From positions 31,136 through 95,135 of the forward strand of contig JAWCLH010000001.1 in the NCBI GenBank assembly GCA_038851035.1: a DNA stretch of 64,000 nucleotides, given 5' to 3'. Source of the stretch: Thermoplasmata archaeon. GTDB taxonomy: Archaea > Thermoplasmatota > DTKX01 > VGTL01. The notes under the pieces are model-generated. The model saw only the letters and a program-made list of their open reading frames with translations. It did not search any database and was not told the origin of the DNA. Below are positions 34,601 through 43,982 of this stretch, one piece after another. Within the stretch, counting starts at the first letter, position 1. Each line of letters begins with the position of its first letter. Both the position numbers and the translations under genes were made by a program.

Positions 34601-37600
34601 CCCGCCCACCTCCTGCGCCTGCCCAGAAGTAAAGCGGCCGCCGCTAGGGACGAGACCAGCCCGAGCGCCTCGAAGCCCGGCATTCCTTTCGGAGAGGTCT
34701 CAGAAACGCCGGGTCCGGAGACCCTGAAGTTCCCGAGGGTGATTTCGGGAAATGTCAGGTTTATTGTCAGGGCGGCCGTCGGGGTCATCTCGTTCTTTGA
34801 ATTCGCCTTCACCAGGGCGGTCATACCCCTCTCCACCCTCGCCCCCTCAAATGGCACGGCCGTCAGGGTCAGCTCTCTCTCCTCCCTCGCCCCCAGCGTC
34901 GGATTGTAGTCGCTAAGGCGCAGGGTCCAGCCGTGGGGGCCGGAGACGGTGAGGTTGAAGGTGTCGAAGCCATTGCCCCGGTTGACCAGCATGAACTTGT
35001 AAAGCATGCCGGCCTCCTCTCCGGCAGTCGTCGGCGAGTCGGTCGAAGCCTTCAGCTCCACGCCGTATATCTGGACAATGCGGACGATGAGACTCGTCTG
35101 ATTGGAGAACTGCTGCGGGAGCTCGGATGAGCGGGCCCTGAAAGTGACGAAGTTGTCCCCGGCGTTTGCCTCCGCAGAAGCCCGAATTCCTACCATGACC
35201 TTCGCGCTCGCTCCAACGTCGAGCGAGACGCTCCTTTCGCTCAAGTTGACTTCCCAACCACTAGGCGGTAAGGCCTCCAGCTCAAAGGTCGCTCTCTTAT
35301 TCCCGGTATTGGAGAGCTCTACCGTGTAGTTCACAGTCCCGTTGACTTCTATTGTTGCTTTCTGGGTCTCGTCCCAGCGGACGCTCACGGAGTGGTCATC
35401 CACCCTCCTCAGGACCGTATCCCACTGGGCGGAGGTTTCACCCTTGCTTATGTTGAGCTGGGAGGTGGAGTTATATGTCACATTCAAACCCCTCTCCATC
35501 GCGACATAGGTTGCTTCGACGGTATAGTTGGCTGGCGGAATGTGCAGCTCATAGACGGGCCTCGTTTCGATTAACTCGAGGGGGACTGTGCGGTTGGCAC
35601 CTTTCACCTCGAGCGAAGCGTTGAACGAGAGTCTCACCCTTTCCGGCATCCTCGATACCCCATCCTCAGATGAAAGGAAGACCGAGCCCCAGACCCTCAC
35701 GGCCTTCTCCAGTGGGACGTTGAGCTTTACCGCGTCACTGCTCGGTTCGAGCTCGAGCGGCATTAGGGCGGCGAGCTCGGCGCTGTCCACACGGGCCTTG
35801 GCGTAGAGGGCGTAGACGCCCGGCCTTAGCGACATGACCAGCCGCCCGTCGCGGTCCGTGCTTGAGCTTGCATTCTCCCCCCGGCCGTCCAGGGCGAATA
35901 GAGACACAAATGCTCCCGAGGTCAAACGCCCGCTCCCCGAGAATGTGACATGGATAGAGAGCGTGAGGTTTATCGCCTCCAGCTTGAGTTCAAAGGTTCG
36001 TGTCTCCAGTCCCACACGGACGGACCGCGTGCCGTTAGGCTCGGGTGCATAGCCACCGGCCGCGACTTTTACATCGTAGCTCCCCTCCTCAAGATATATC
36101 GAGTAGTTGCCGGTTTCATTGGTTCTTGCAGTAAATCTCGCGCCCGAGGCGGCCTCGAACGCAAGCTCCGCACCCTCCACGCCCTCCTCTGCGTCCGGCT
36201 GTTCGTTCGCGTTCCTGTCGTAGTGCACCCTCCCGAGCGTCTCGATCCTGCGCTCAAGCGTTACATTCATCTCAGCCACCGGGCCATCCGGGACCTCAAG
36301 CCCAACGGAGGCTAGGTACATTATGGGAACCAGAACGTCCTCGGAGAGTGTCTCGTTGGTGTAGTTCTCAACAGCAAGCCCATAGTGGGCCCCGCGGGGC
36401 AGAATCGCCTCGTACCAGCCATCGGGGTCGGACGAGAGTGTCGCAAGCCTCCCATTTCCGGGCTCGAATAGGCCCAGCGGAATTCCCTGCCGGTTCTCAC
36501 CACTGTCGTACCTCCCATTGTGGTTGAGGTCGACGTAGACCATGCCCCGGACGGTGCACCCGGGCCTCAGGGAGATGTTGAGCGGGCCCGTCCTCTCCAC
36601 CCCAGCCCTCTCCAGAAAGACCAGGTCCGGGGTCTGGGGCGAGGAGAGCTGGAGAAGGGTCCAGACTGTGTAGTTCCCGGGCGGGATTAGGACCTCGTAG
36701 CGCCCCTCCGATGTCTCCACGCCTGTCACGCCGGGTAGATATGAGACTCCGGGGACGAAGGCGTCAGCGCTGGAGACGAGCTCTTCGGGTATGAATTTAA
36801 TGAGGGCGTTACGGTGCTCCGCTTTCTGCGCCACACCGTCGCCGTTTTCGTCCTGGTAGACCACGCCGCTCAGCTTGACCTTTGCCTTCAGGGAAAGGGC
36901 GAGCTCGGTCGTTCCGTTCCCTAGCCATACCTCTAAGGGCTGGAGGAGAGAGAGGTTGACTTCGCCGCGCCAGGTCTTAGATTCATCCTCGACCCGGACG
37001 ATGTATTTCCCCGGAATCACAGGGGCAGAGACGCTGCCTTCATTGTCGGTTGTCAGGTTCAACGCCTGCGCGCCCGAGGAGGCCGGGTCCAGATAGACAG
37101 TCACCCCCGCGGGAGCCGGGGTACCGTCGATGAGGAAGGTGATGCGGAGGGGGACCCTTGCGGGGTCGAGCTTGAAGTTTCTCGATATAGGCTCGTCCAG
37201 CACAGAGCCCGTGGTGAGAAAGTCGGTGGCGGTGAGGTAGCCATTGCATGAGACGGATACAGTGTAGTTTGTCTTCTCCGCGAGAAAAGCCCTGTAGGCC
37301 CCTGTCTCGTTGGTGAAGACGGTCACCCTGCGGCCCGCGCGCTCGAGCTCCTCGAAGACGACCGCGGCTCCCTCCACGGCCTCCCCCTCGTTCGTGACCT
37401 CGTCTGAGTTCCTGTCCCAGAAAACTGTTCCACTGACCCTAACGCCCTGCATGAGGCTCAGGTTGAGCTCCGTGGCTTCGCTGAGTTCAAGCCTCGTGGT
37501 GTTTGTATAGGTGTCCGTCTCATTAAGGGGCTTGTAGGCCCGTATCGAGTAGTTCCCTGCGGGCAGGTAGACCTCGAAGTAGCCCAGGTTATTGCAGGGG

Positions 37601-40600
37601 ATGGATATCCTCCCCCTGGCGCTCCAGACCTCCACAGTCGCTCCCGGCTGGCATTCCGGGGGGCTTATCTGTGGCGTTGGGCCGCCGGGTGAGATGACCT
37701 CCGGAGGCACCTGGGCCGGTTGGTGGACGTCATAGGAGCCGTTGCCGTTCAAGTCCCTGTAGACGGTGCCGTTGAGCCTGATTCCGTTCTCCAAGGAGAG
37801 CTCCAAATGGGGCGCGGATGGGGTGGGGTGGATGAAATCCAGAGCGACAAGGACATCGCTCCCCGATACGAGGCGCGCGAGAACCGTGTGGTTTCCTCTC
37901 GCGACCCAGGCCTCAAAAGTCCCGTCTGGTCCGGACCGCACCGTGACCGAGCGGCTGATATTGTCCATGTTCTGTAAAGAAATCAGGGCCCCCGGGTGGC
38001 TGACTCTGCCCGATACCTTCAGGAGGGGAGCGGTGGTGATGTTCAGGGTGGTGTTGTCGCTCTGATTGAATATTACGCTTGTTTTCTGGCCCAGGAGCGC
38101 GGGGGATATGAGGGAGGCGTTGTATGAGCCGGGAAGCACCCTTTCGATCATATAGCTCCCGTTCTCCGTGCTTAGATTGGACCAAAGAACGCTCCCGTCC
38201 GGACCCAGAATCGCGACTTCAACGCCTCCAGCGGGCGTCCCGTTCTCCCATGTGACGGTTCCATTCAGATTGATGTTCTTGAAGGATATGTCCTTGGTTT
38301 CGTTCGCCCCCTGCCCGAAGCTCGTGCTCCCGCCGTCGATTCGAAGACCGCGGTACTCCACCGTCAGGTTGTACCCGCCCGGCGTCAGGTTGAGGAACTC
38401 ATACGTACCGTTGTTGCCAGTCGCAGAAGTGCGGTTGATTCCCATCGTCTCGTTGACTGCCCGGACATAGCATGATATGTTGTCGTCGGTGCCGGGGGTG
38501 AAGGAGCCATCGCCATTGATGTCGTAATAAACCCTCCCCGATAGCCTGGAGGTGTTGACGACGAAGTCCTTTCTTATATTGTAGTCAGGAATTCCGTCCA
38601 GGTCGAGGTCGATTTCCCTCCTCATGGCCTGGTCGTCGGAAATATAGAACCGGGTTGAGCTGAGCTCGTGCCTCTCCGTTAGTAGGAGGAGGTTGTCCGT
38701 GCCCTCCTGGCCGCCGTTCGTTACCTTTATGGTCACGTTGCCATAGGGCGCGAGGAGGCTGTACCTGCCCCTCGCGTCGGTGAATGTGTAGCCGTGGGGT
38801 ATGCCAGGGTAGTATGTGATGGGGAGGCTGACGTCATCGAAGACCGTCACCCTCGCTCCCACGACGGGCTCACCAGTGTCGGTCGTAACGGTCCCGTTGA
38901 CCCAGGCGCCGTGGTAGTACTTCAGGAAGAAGACCCCGCCGTAAAGGTTCCTGTAGAACTGGTCAAGGGAGCCCTTCTTCATCTCCTTGTAGCTCTCGGC
39001 GGTCCAGGGAGGAATCACACGCCAGTCCGCGTGGCGCTCCGAGACACCGGTGCTCTCGTTGTACGGGTTCCAATAGCTCGTCCTGTATTCCAACCTGAAG
39101 TTCGACATGTTCCAGCCCTGCATCGGGGGGTATTGGCCCGACCTCATGTTTCCGACGAGGGAGGGTATGTCGGTATAGCCGTTGGAGCCCGGAGAGATGC
39201 CCACGTCCCTCGGCCCATAGCCGATGTAGGCCTTGTAGAAGAGCGAATTGTAAAACATGTCCTGATAATACAGATTATAACCAGTGATTTTGAAGTCGGG
39301 GTCTCTCCTTTTCTCCAGAGGTATTTTGGCCGGGTCGTACTCTATGCCGTCGTTGCCTGTGGCTGTGACCTTGAGGAAGTGGCTGTACTCCTGGTCCGTC
39401 AGCTTGACTGGAGCGTAATAGATGCCCGTGTTGGTGGCCGAGAAGGGGAACATCCTGTAGTCGCCTGCGAAGTATCGAATCTGGTGGCCTGTGGCTTCCA
39501 TGAGCTCATCGTACATTTCAACAAGCTGTCTCTGGGTGAGGGTTGAGGTGAGGAGTCCCCTGAGCGCCACCCACTTCGTGTTCATCCTATTCATGTCGCT
39601 GGTCCGGAAGCCGTAAAGCTCCGAGTTCTTAAGAATTCTGGACTTCCACGCATCCAAATTCTTTTCCTCTTCTATTTCTATAAAGTCTCTCGCCTTTTTC
39701 TCCCCCAGATACTTCGTGAGGATGTCCCTGACCACGGCATCGCTCGTGGCGCCCTCAGTTACTCGGGCGATGAAGTAAGCTATGGCGCTGCTCTCGTTCT
39801 GGGAGGTTATGATGTTCCCGGATATCTCGACACCCTGCTGGAAGTTGTCCGCAATCGAGGGGTGCTCGCCCATGTGCATGCACCAGTGGCCGTAGTCCCA
39901 CCAGGCGACGAAGGCGGGGCGATCCTCGGGAGAGAGCTCTCGGTCCTGCTCCCTGAACCAGAACATTGCGTCTATCCAGGAGTCGCTGGGGAAGGCAGTT
40001 CCGAAGGAGCCGAACCACCAAGTCCCCCCCTGGTTAGGGTCGAAGCCCGGGGGATGCAGGAAGGAGGGCAAGAAGTCGTATATCTTTCGGTCGAAGTTGC
40101 GCTTTGTCTCGTAGGGGATGCCTGCGTCCACACCGTACCAGGTGGCGGAGCCAATCACCATTACACCAACGAAGATTACGCCGACGACGTGCCTGAGCTT
40201 TACAGAGGATTTCAGGGCGTGCCACCTACCCCCCCCGCTCAGGCCCTTATAGGTCTTAACGACCTTTTTGAAGTCGAGGAGGTGAATGAGGGTCCAAGTA
40301 ACCCAGCCCCCAAGGATGGCGAAGACCGGTGTTGCGTTGTACATGAAACGTACGGCGCTCATCGCCATGAAAATCGCCATGAAGCACCACATCAAGGTGA
40401 AAATGTAGTCGTTCCTCCACCTCTCCTTCGGCAGCCGCCAGGTTAGATAAATAATTGCTACTAGTGCAAAATAGAATATCCATTCGCCGTACGAATAGAC
40501 CATCCGGCTGAAGTCGGGGGGCTGGGCCTCGGCGATGGTTTCGTAAAGTTTTGTCCTGATAAAGTAGCCCTGGAAGCCAAGCACTACATTCCAGACGCTG

Positions 40601-41670
40601 GGAAAGAGCGACAGGACATACAGCACTCCACCAACTAGGCCCGCCAGGCCGGGGGCGACGAGAATGTAAGGCTGATCCCTCGTGACAACGATGATTCCCG
40701 CGTACAGCGCCGTGGCTCCGAAGACAAAAAACGGTGTCTCGTACCAATGGATAAAGTACATTGTGTAATAATAAGGAAGAGAGACTAAAAGCGGAATGAA
40801 CATCGCCGTCAGGATGAGGATGGCAATCCCGAACGTGTCCTCCCGCCTGACCCTTTTTATCCACGAATGAATAAATAGGTACATGAACAGAATTGCAAAT
40901 ATATATGTGCCTCCTTTCCAGCCGAGCATGACCGCGGCGATTGAGAAGCCCGCGAGGACGGAGTAGCAGACTGCGACCCTGTTGTTCTCAAAGAACGTAA
41001 CAAGGCCCCGGGATATCTCCGCCGGTTTCCTCCAGCTCTTCACCCAGTACTTGTCCTCCAGATTCTTCATTGCCCGCATCAAGAAAAAGAACGCCAAGAC
41101 CACGAAGAAGACCACGTATGAGTCGTGGTCCGAGAATCCCAATGGGGTTCTCTCGACATTCCCGGCCATCACAGCGATGAAGAATGCGGCGAAATAGGCA
41201 GGCTTCCTGCCGAACATATCTCTTGTGAAGTAGTAGATGGGAAATATGCTCATGGCTGCCCAGAACGCCGGCAGAATCTCGAAGAACATCCATACGGCCT
41301 TGGTCACGTCGAAAGAATAGAATGGTGTGAGGAGGTAGCCGAGAAGAACTGCTGTCCACGCGAAGGCCGGTGGGTTGGGGTTTGGGCCTCCTGTGGGGTA
41401 GTTCATCAGGGGGTCCCAGGTGAGCTGGTGGCCCGTCTCGACGATGTAGTCAATGCTCCTCTTATGGTAGTCGGGGTCGTTTCCGGAAACCACGTAGCTG
41501 TACTCCCCGTAGGTGGCAGTGGGCGACACCGCCGGTTCATAGTACCAAACGCACCGAATCACCATCGCAAGCACGAAGCAACCGAGCAGGACGAGAGCGG
41601 TGAGGAGCTTTCCCTTCAGGTCTCTGCCCTCGCCCTCTCTTCCCCTCTTCTCATTCGTCTCCATCGCCAT
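34597..41670 (-). CDS. aglB: Giant STT3/AglB-type oligosaccharyltransferase with C-terminal Cna-B/SdrD-like and NEW3 repeats
   Basis: 2357 residues; archaeal AglB proteins usually have about 600-1000. Residues 1-560 are the multispan STT3 membrane domain, with the catalytic metal site SGNDPDYHKR near 64. The sequon-binding motif WWDYGHW lies near 589. After the soluble OST domain (to about 940) come about ten carboxypeptidase-regulatory/Cna-B-like modules, each with VYYDINGDG-, VYRDLNGNG- or VYVDLNHNG-like calcium-type motifs (about 950-2050). Two NEW3-type domains follow, and a tail GMPGFEALGLVSSLAAAALL ending in GRRRRWAG resembles PGF-CTERM. It transfers lipid-linked glycans to Asn of exported proteins. 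The extension may serve the S-layer. Coupled to the next gene by ATGA. Confidence 0.93.
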   Translation of the reverse strand: MAMETNEKRGREGEGRDLKGKLLTALVLLGCFVLAMVIRCVWYYEPAVSPTATYGEYSYVVSGNDPDYHKRSIDYIVETGHQLTWDPLMNYPTGGPNPNPPAFAWTAVLLGYLLTPFYSFDVTKAVWMFFEILPAFWAAMSIFPIYYFTRDMFGRKPAYFAAFFIAVMAGNVERTPLGFSDHDSYVVFFVVLAFFFLMRAMKNLEDKYWVKSWRKPAEISRGLVTFFENNRVAVCYSVLAGFSIAAVMLGWKGGTYIFAILFMYLFIHSWIKRVRREDTFGIAILILTAMFIPLLVSLPYYYTMYFIHWYETPFFVFGATALYAGIIVVTRDQPYILVAPGLAGLVGGVLYVLSLFPSVWNVVLGFQGYFIRTKLYETIAEAQPPDFSRMVYSYGEWIFYFALVAIIYLTWRLPKERWRNDYIFTLMWCFMAIFMAMSAVRFMYNATPVFAILGGWVTWTLIHLLDFKKVVKTYKGLSGGGRWHALKSSVKLRHVVGVIFVGVMVIGSATWYGVDAGIPYETKRNFDRKIYDFLPSFLHPPGFDPNQGGTWWFGSFGTAFPSDSWIDAMFWFREQDRELSPEDRPAFVAWWDYGHWCMHMGEHPSIADNFQQGVEISGNIITSQNESSAIAYFIARVTEGATSDAVVRDILTKYLGEKKARDFIEIEEEKNLDAWKSRILKNSELYGFRTSDMNRMNTKWVALRGLLTSTLTQRQLVEMYDELMEATGHQIRYFAGDYRMFPFSATNTGIYYAPVKLTDQEYSHFLKVTATGNDGIEYDPAKIPLEKRRDPDFKITGYNLYYQDMFYNSLFYKAYIGYGPRDVGISPGSNGYTDIPSLVGNMRSGQYPPMQGWNMSNFRLEYRTSYWNPYNESTGVSERHADWRVIPPWTAESYKEMKKGSLDQFYRNLYGGVFFLKYYHGAWVNGTVTTDTGEPVVGARVTVFDDVSLPITYYPGIPHGYTFTDARGRYSLLAPYGNVTIKVTNGGQEGTDNLLLLTERHELSSTRFYISDDQAMRREIDLDLDGIPDYNIRKDFVVNTSRLSGRVYYDINGDGSFTPGTDDNISCYVRAVNETMGINRTSATGNNGTYEFLNLTPGGYNLTVEYRGLRIDGGSTSFGQGANETKDISFKNINLNGTVTWENGTPAGGVEVAILGPDGSVLWSNLSTENGSYMIERVLPGSYNASLISPALLGQKTSVIFNQSDNTTLNITTAPLLKVSGRVSHPGALISLQNMDNISRSVTVRSGPDGTFEAWVARGNHTVLARLVSGSDVLVALDFIHPTPSAPHLELSLENGIRLNGTVYRDLNGNGSYDVHQPAQVPPEVISPGGPTPQISPPECQPGATVEVWSARGRISIPCNNLGYFEVYLPAGNYSIRAYKPLNETDTYTNTTRLELSEATELNLSLMQGVRVSGTVFWDRNSDEVTNEGEAVEGAAVVFEELERAGRRVTVFTNETGAYRAFLAEKTNYTVSVSCNGYLTATDFLTTGSVLDEPISRNFKLDPARVPLRITFLIDGTPAPAGVTVYLDPASSGAQALNLTTDNEGSVSAPVIPGKYIVRVEDESKTWRGEVNLSLLQPLEVWLGNGTTELALSLKAKVKLSGVVYQDENGDGVAQKAEHRNALIKFIPEELVSSADAFVPGVSYLPGVTGVETSEGRYEVLIPPGNYTVWTLLQLSSPQTPDLVFLERAGVERTGPLNISLRPGCTVRGMVYVDLNHNGRYDSGENRQGIPLGLFEPGNGRLATLSSDPDGWYEAILPRGAHYGLAVENYTNETLSEDVLVPIMYLASVGLEVPDGPVAEMNVTLERRIETLGRVHYDRNANEQPDAEEGVEGAELAFEAASGARFTARTNETGNYSIYLEEGSYDVKVAAGGYAPEPNGTRSVRVGLETRTFELKLEAINLTLSIHVTFSGSGRLTSGAFVSLFALDGRGENASSSTDRDGRLVMSLRPGVYALYAKARVDSAELAALMPLELEPSSDAVKLNVPLEKAVRVWGSVFLSSEDGVSRMPERVRLSFNASLEVKGANRTVPLELIETRPVYELHIPPANYTVEATYVAMERGLNVTYNSTSQLNISKGETSAQWDTVLRRVDDHSVSVRWDETQKATIEVNGTVNYTVELSNTGNKRATFELEALPPSGWEVNLSERSVSLDVGASAKVMVGIRASAEANAGDNFVTFRARSSELPQQFSNQTSLIVRIVQIYGVELKASTDSPTTAGEEAGMLYKFMLVNRGNGFDTFNLTVSGPHGWTLRLSDYNPTLGAREERELTLTAVPFEGARVERGMTALVKANSKNEMTPTAALTINLTFPEITLGNFRVSGPGVSETSPKGMPGFEALGLVSSLAAAALLLGRRRRWAG

Positions 41671-41733
41671 CGTCCTTGCCCCTCGGCCGGCAGAACCGGC
41701 TTCGTAATGCTCTGCGAAAACAATGATAACCTA

Positions 41734-41741
41734 CTTATAGA
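41734..41741 (-). promoter_or_regulatory. TATA box of aglB
   Basis: TCTATAAG on the minus strand, 64-71 bp upstream of the ATG at 41670, so the leader would be about 35-40 nt. A 5-bp hairpin (GCCGG/CCGGC, 41688-41702) lies inside that leader. Confidence 0.55.
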
Positions 41742-41749
41742 TTATGATA

Positions 41750-41910
41750 ACTAAAATAAAATTTATTATTCCGATGGACTCACTGGTAGTCTAATTAGTT
41801 CGGCTGAGTGGCCGGGAGTACTGTTGTTGGGCGGCTTGCGAGAGGCCCGGCCGTCGTGGTGTGGAAATCTTGGCGGGTCGGCAGGTGGGGGCACCGTCTA
41901 GATCATCTTA
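41750..41910. other. Intergenic region between aglB and eS1; possible structured RNA
   Basis: The 270-bp gap between the divergent genes is partly AT-rich (41745-41770). A 7-bp perfect stem (GGCCGGG 41810-41816 with CCCGGCC 41846-41852) lies in its GC-rich half. I see no tRNA fold, no box C/D pair and no protein frame. A small ncRNA is possible but unproven. Confidence 0.2.
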
Positions 41911-41913
41911 ACT

Positions 41914-41922
41914 ATTTTATAC
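41914..41922 (+). promoter_or_regulatory. TATA box of the eS1 gene
   Basis: ATTTTATAC, 18-26 bp before the GTG at 41940, supporting a leaderless start there rather than the TTG six bases earlier. Confidence 0.5.
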
Positions 41923-41939
41923 TGGTTGCTTGATTGAGG

Positions 41940-42833
41940 GTGCCTGTAAAGCGAGGGGAAATCTTGGGCGAGAAGGAAACACCGCCGCCAGAGGGACGGG
42001 CTAAGGCCAAGGCGGAGGAAGCGCGGGAGGAGAAAGCGGAGAGGCATCCTTCTGCAAAGAAGGGCAAGGAGAAGTGGCGGGCAAAAGAGTGGTACAGGGT
42101 TTTTGCCCCTGACATGTTCGGTGGCCAGCAGGTCGCCGAGACCCTCGCCGCAGACCCCAACAGCCTTCCCGGCCGCGTCGTCTCGGTCTCCCTCCAAGAG
42201 GTGACGGGGGACTTTTCAAAGATGCATATAAAATTGAAGCTCCGCATTAATAAAGTCTCAGGTTTCGACGCCCACACCATTTTCATAGGCCACGACCTGA
42301 CCAGCGACTACATAAGGAGGCTGACGAGGCGGAAGCACTCAAAGATGGACGGAGTTTTTACCGTCCGGACCAAGGACGGCTTCACGGTTAAGGTGAAGCC
42401 GATGGCGATAACAGAGAAGAGGATACAGACGAGCCAGCAGTCCGCAATACGAAATCTGATGAGCAAGGTTATAACAAGTACTTCTGAGAAGCAAACGCTC
42501 GGAGAGCTCATAAGGGATATATTACAAGGCGAAATGGCCAAGCTGATATTCAAGGAGTGCAAACCGATTTACCCCATAAGAAAAATCGAAATACGGCGCA
42601 CGGAAGTCATCGGCTTCCCAGAGCCGGACTCCGCATTGCCCTCCGCAATAGCGCCCGAGGCCCCTCCCACCGGAGCGCCATCGCCCCCCGGTGGCGAGGG
42701 CGCCGGCGAGGCCCCTGCGGGCGAGGGAATTCCTGAGCAGACGCCGAACCCTCCCGCACCACCCGCCTCCGCCCCGGATAGGGAGAAGGGAGGCTCGGCG
42801 GGTGGCACGGAAGAAGAGGAGGGACATGTTTGA
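41940..42833 (+). CDS. 30S ribosomal protein eS1 (S3Ae)
   Basis: 298 residues from GTG 41940 (TTG 41934 also possible). After a Lys/Glu-rich N-terminus of about 45 residues comes the conserved core: KEWYRVFAPDMFGGQQVAET, LQEVTGDFSKMHIKLKLRI, GHDLTSDYIRRLTRRKHSKM and IQTSQQSAIRNLMSK, ending near 215 with IRKIEIRRTEVIG. This is the archaeal/eukaryotic protein of the 30S platform near the mRNA exit. The last 75 residues are a Pro/Ala/Gly/Glu low-complexity tail not typical of the family. The stop is overlapped by the start of the next gene (42826). Confidence 0.95.
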   Translation: MPVKRGEILGEKETPPPEGRAKAKAEEAREEKAERHPSAKKGKEKWRAKEWYRVFAPDMFGGQQVAETLAADPNSLPGRVVSVSLQEVTGDFSKMHIKLKLRINKVSGFDAHTIFIGHDLTSDYIRRLTRRKHSKMDGVFTVRTKDGFTVKVKPMAITEKRIQTSQQSAIRNLMSKVITSTSEKQTLGELIRDILQGEMAKLIFKECKPIYPIRKIEIRRTEVIGFPEPDSALPSAIAPEAPPTGAPSPPGGEGAGEAPAGEGIPEQTPNPPAPPASAPDREKGGSAGGTEEEEGHV

Positions 42834-43404
42834 GTTCCCTTCTGAAATTGTGACCATCCCCACCCTCCCTGCGCTGGGCTTGATTCTCGTCGGGCTAGTT
42901 GTGGCCTTCCTGGGGCGGGCCCTATGGAAACTCACGACTTTTCTCATCGGCGCGGTGGTCGGTGCCACCGTCGGTTCCGTGGTGACCTCCCTAGTCGCTC
43001 CCGGAAGCAGCGTGTGCCTGCTCGCTGCGGTCGTCATCGGGGGCATAGTGGGGGGCGCGCTGGCCCTGGTACTTGTCAAGGCAGTCTTGGCGGTGTGTCT
43101 CGGCGTAGTTCTGGCCGGCCTCGTCGCCACGATCACGACAAGCCAGCTCGCCGCACTCGCGGCCTTCCTCATCGGTTTCGTAGTCGCTTGGATATTCATG
43201 GACAGCATTATGGGAGGACTCACAGCCGTTGCCGGAGGCTCGCTCACCGGCATCGGTGCGGGAGCGATTGTTTCGGGAACAGCCGGCGAGCTCGCCGGAG
43301 CTGTGGCGACGGCTTTGGTTGCGCTCACGGTCTCTCTCGCAGGAATAGGCTACCAGCTCGCCTCTCGCGGAGAGCTGAAAAGGCCTGGAAAGCGCGAGAG
43401 TTAG
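42826..43404 (+). CDS. Polytopic Gly-rich membrane protein (DUF4203/TM7SF3-like)
   Basis: About 192 residues from the ATG at 42826, preceded by AGGAGG and overlapping the eS1 stop by 8 bp. About six hydrophobic segments (ALGLILVGLVVAFLG, TFLIGAVVGATVGSVV, LLAAVVIGGIVGGALAL, AVCLGVVLAGLVATI, AAFLIGFVVAWIF, GALTVSL-like end) with many glycines. The pattern resembles the DUF4203/TMEM198 type of small transporters or channels of unknown function. A longer upstream frame exists but is a Pro/Arg-rich shadow of the eS1 tail. Co-translation with a ribosomal protein is unusual for a membrane protein. Confidence 0.7.
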   Translation: MFEFPSEIVTIPTLPALGLILVGLVVAFLGRALWKLTTFLIGAVVGATVGSVVTSLVAPGSSVCLLAAVVIGGIVGGALALVLVKAVLAVCLGVVLAGLVATITTSQLAALAAFLIGFVVAWIFMDSIMGGLTAVAGGSLTGIGAGAIVSGTAGELAGAVATALVALTVSLAGIGYQLASRGELKRPGKRES

Positions 43405-43517
43405 AGAAGGCTTATTCAAGTACCGGTCGCGATGCGTCCGAATGGCGCGCCTCCGTGGCCTGAGACTTCTCCCTGACCGGGAGTTCAGAGCGACTAGCCG
43501 GCGCGGGGTCGTGCCTT
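43405..43517. other. Intergenic region between DUF4203-like gene and sepF
   Basis: 113 bp between convergent genes; no gene or RNA recognised. Confidence 0.3.
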
Positions 43518-43898
43518 TCAGATTCCCCCGCGGATGACCTTCCGGTCGATAGTTATGCCGCGCGGAGTAACCATTATCATGTTTTTGGATATTCCCGCGG
43601 CGTCGCCGCCCGTGTCCCTCGTCACATTCTTGATCTCGTTGGTCACACGCCTGAGCGCGAGTTCGTCCGCCCCCAGAGTGCTGATGTCAATCACCACTAT
43701 ATGGCCATTGTAGACGAGATTCATCAGGTCCGGGAGATCCTCGTGGCGGTGGAGCTCGGCCACTTTGACGGTCGTCGTCGCTCCGGCTGGAATCTCGTCC
43801 TCGAATTTCATCGCGCCAAGGTCTATGTAGGCCTCTGTCTCGACCGGCTTGGGCTGCTGCTCGCCCGAGACGATTTTCTTAAGGAACCCGCGTCCCAT
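43518..43898 (-). CDS. sepF: Archaeal SepF, FtsZ membrane anchor for cell division
   Basis: 126 residues from the ATG at 43898 (GTG 43907 possible). The N-terminus MGRGFLKKIVSG is a short amphipathic membrane-targeting helix. The C-terminal domain shows the SepF pattern YIDLGAMKFEDE, TTVKVAELHRHEDLPDLMNL, NGHIVVIDISTL, LRRVTNEIKNV and DAAGISKNMIMVTPRGI. In archaea SepF tethers FtsZ to the membrane at midcell. No ftsZ lies nearby. TATA GATTAATAAAT (43934-43944 on the plus strand) is 36-46 bp upstream, with an AAAGGAG ribosome site in between. Confidence 0.93.
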   Translation of the reverse strand: MGRGFLKKIVSGEQQPKPVETEAYIDLGAMKFEDEIPAGATTTVKVAELHRHEDLPDLMNLVYNGHIVVIDISTLGADELALRRVTNEIKNVTRDTGGDAAGISKNMIMVTPRGITIDRKVIRGGI

Positions 43899-43933
43899 CC
43901 GCTCCACTCCTTTTGCAACTGAAACGTCCCGGT

Positions 43934-43944
43934 GATTAATAAAT
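43934..43944 (-). promoter_or_regulatory. TATA box of sepF
   Basis: Minus-strand ATTTATTAATC, 36-46 bp upstream of the ATG at 43898, in the 84-bp gap after the Hdr operon. Confidence 0.5.
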
Positions 43945-43982
43945 GTTGGGTAAGTCCGGGAGGGAAGGGACAGGGCCGCCCC

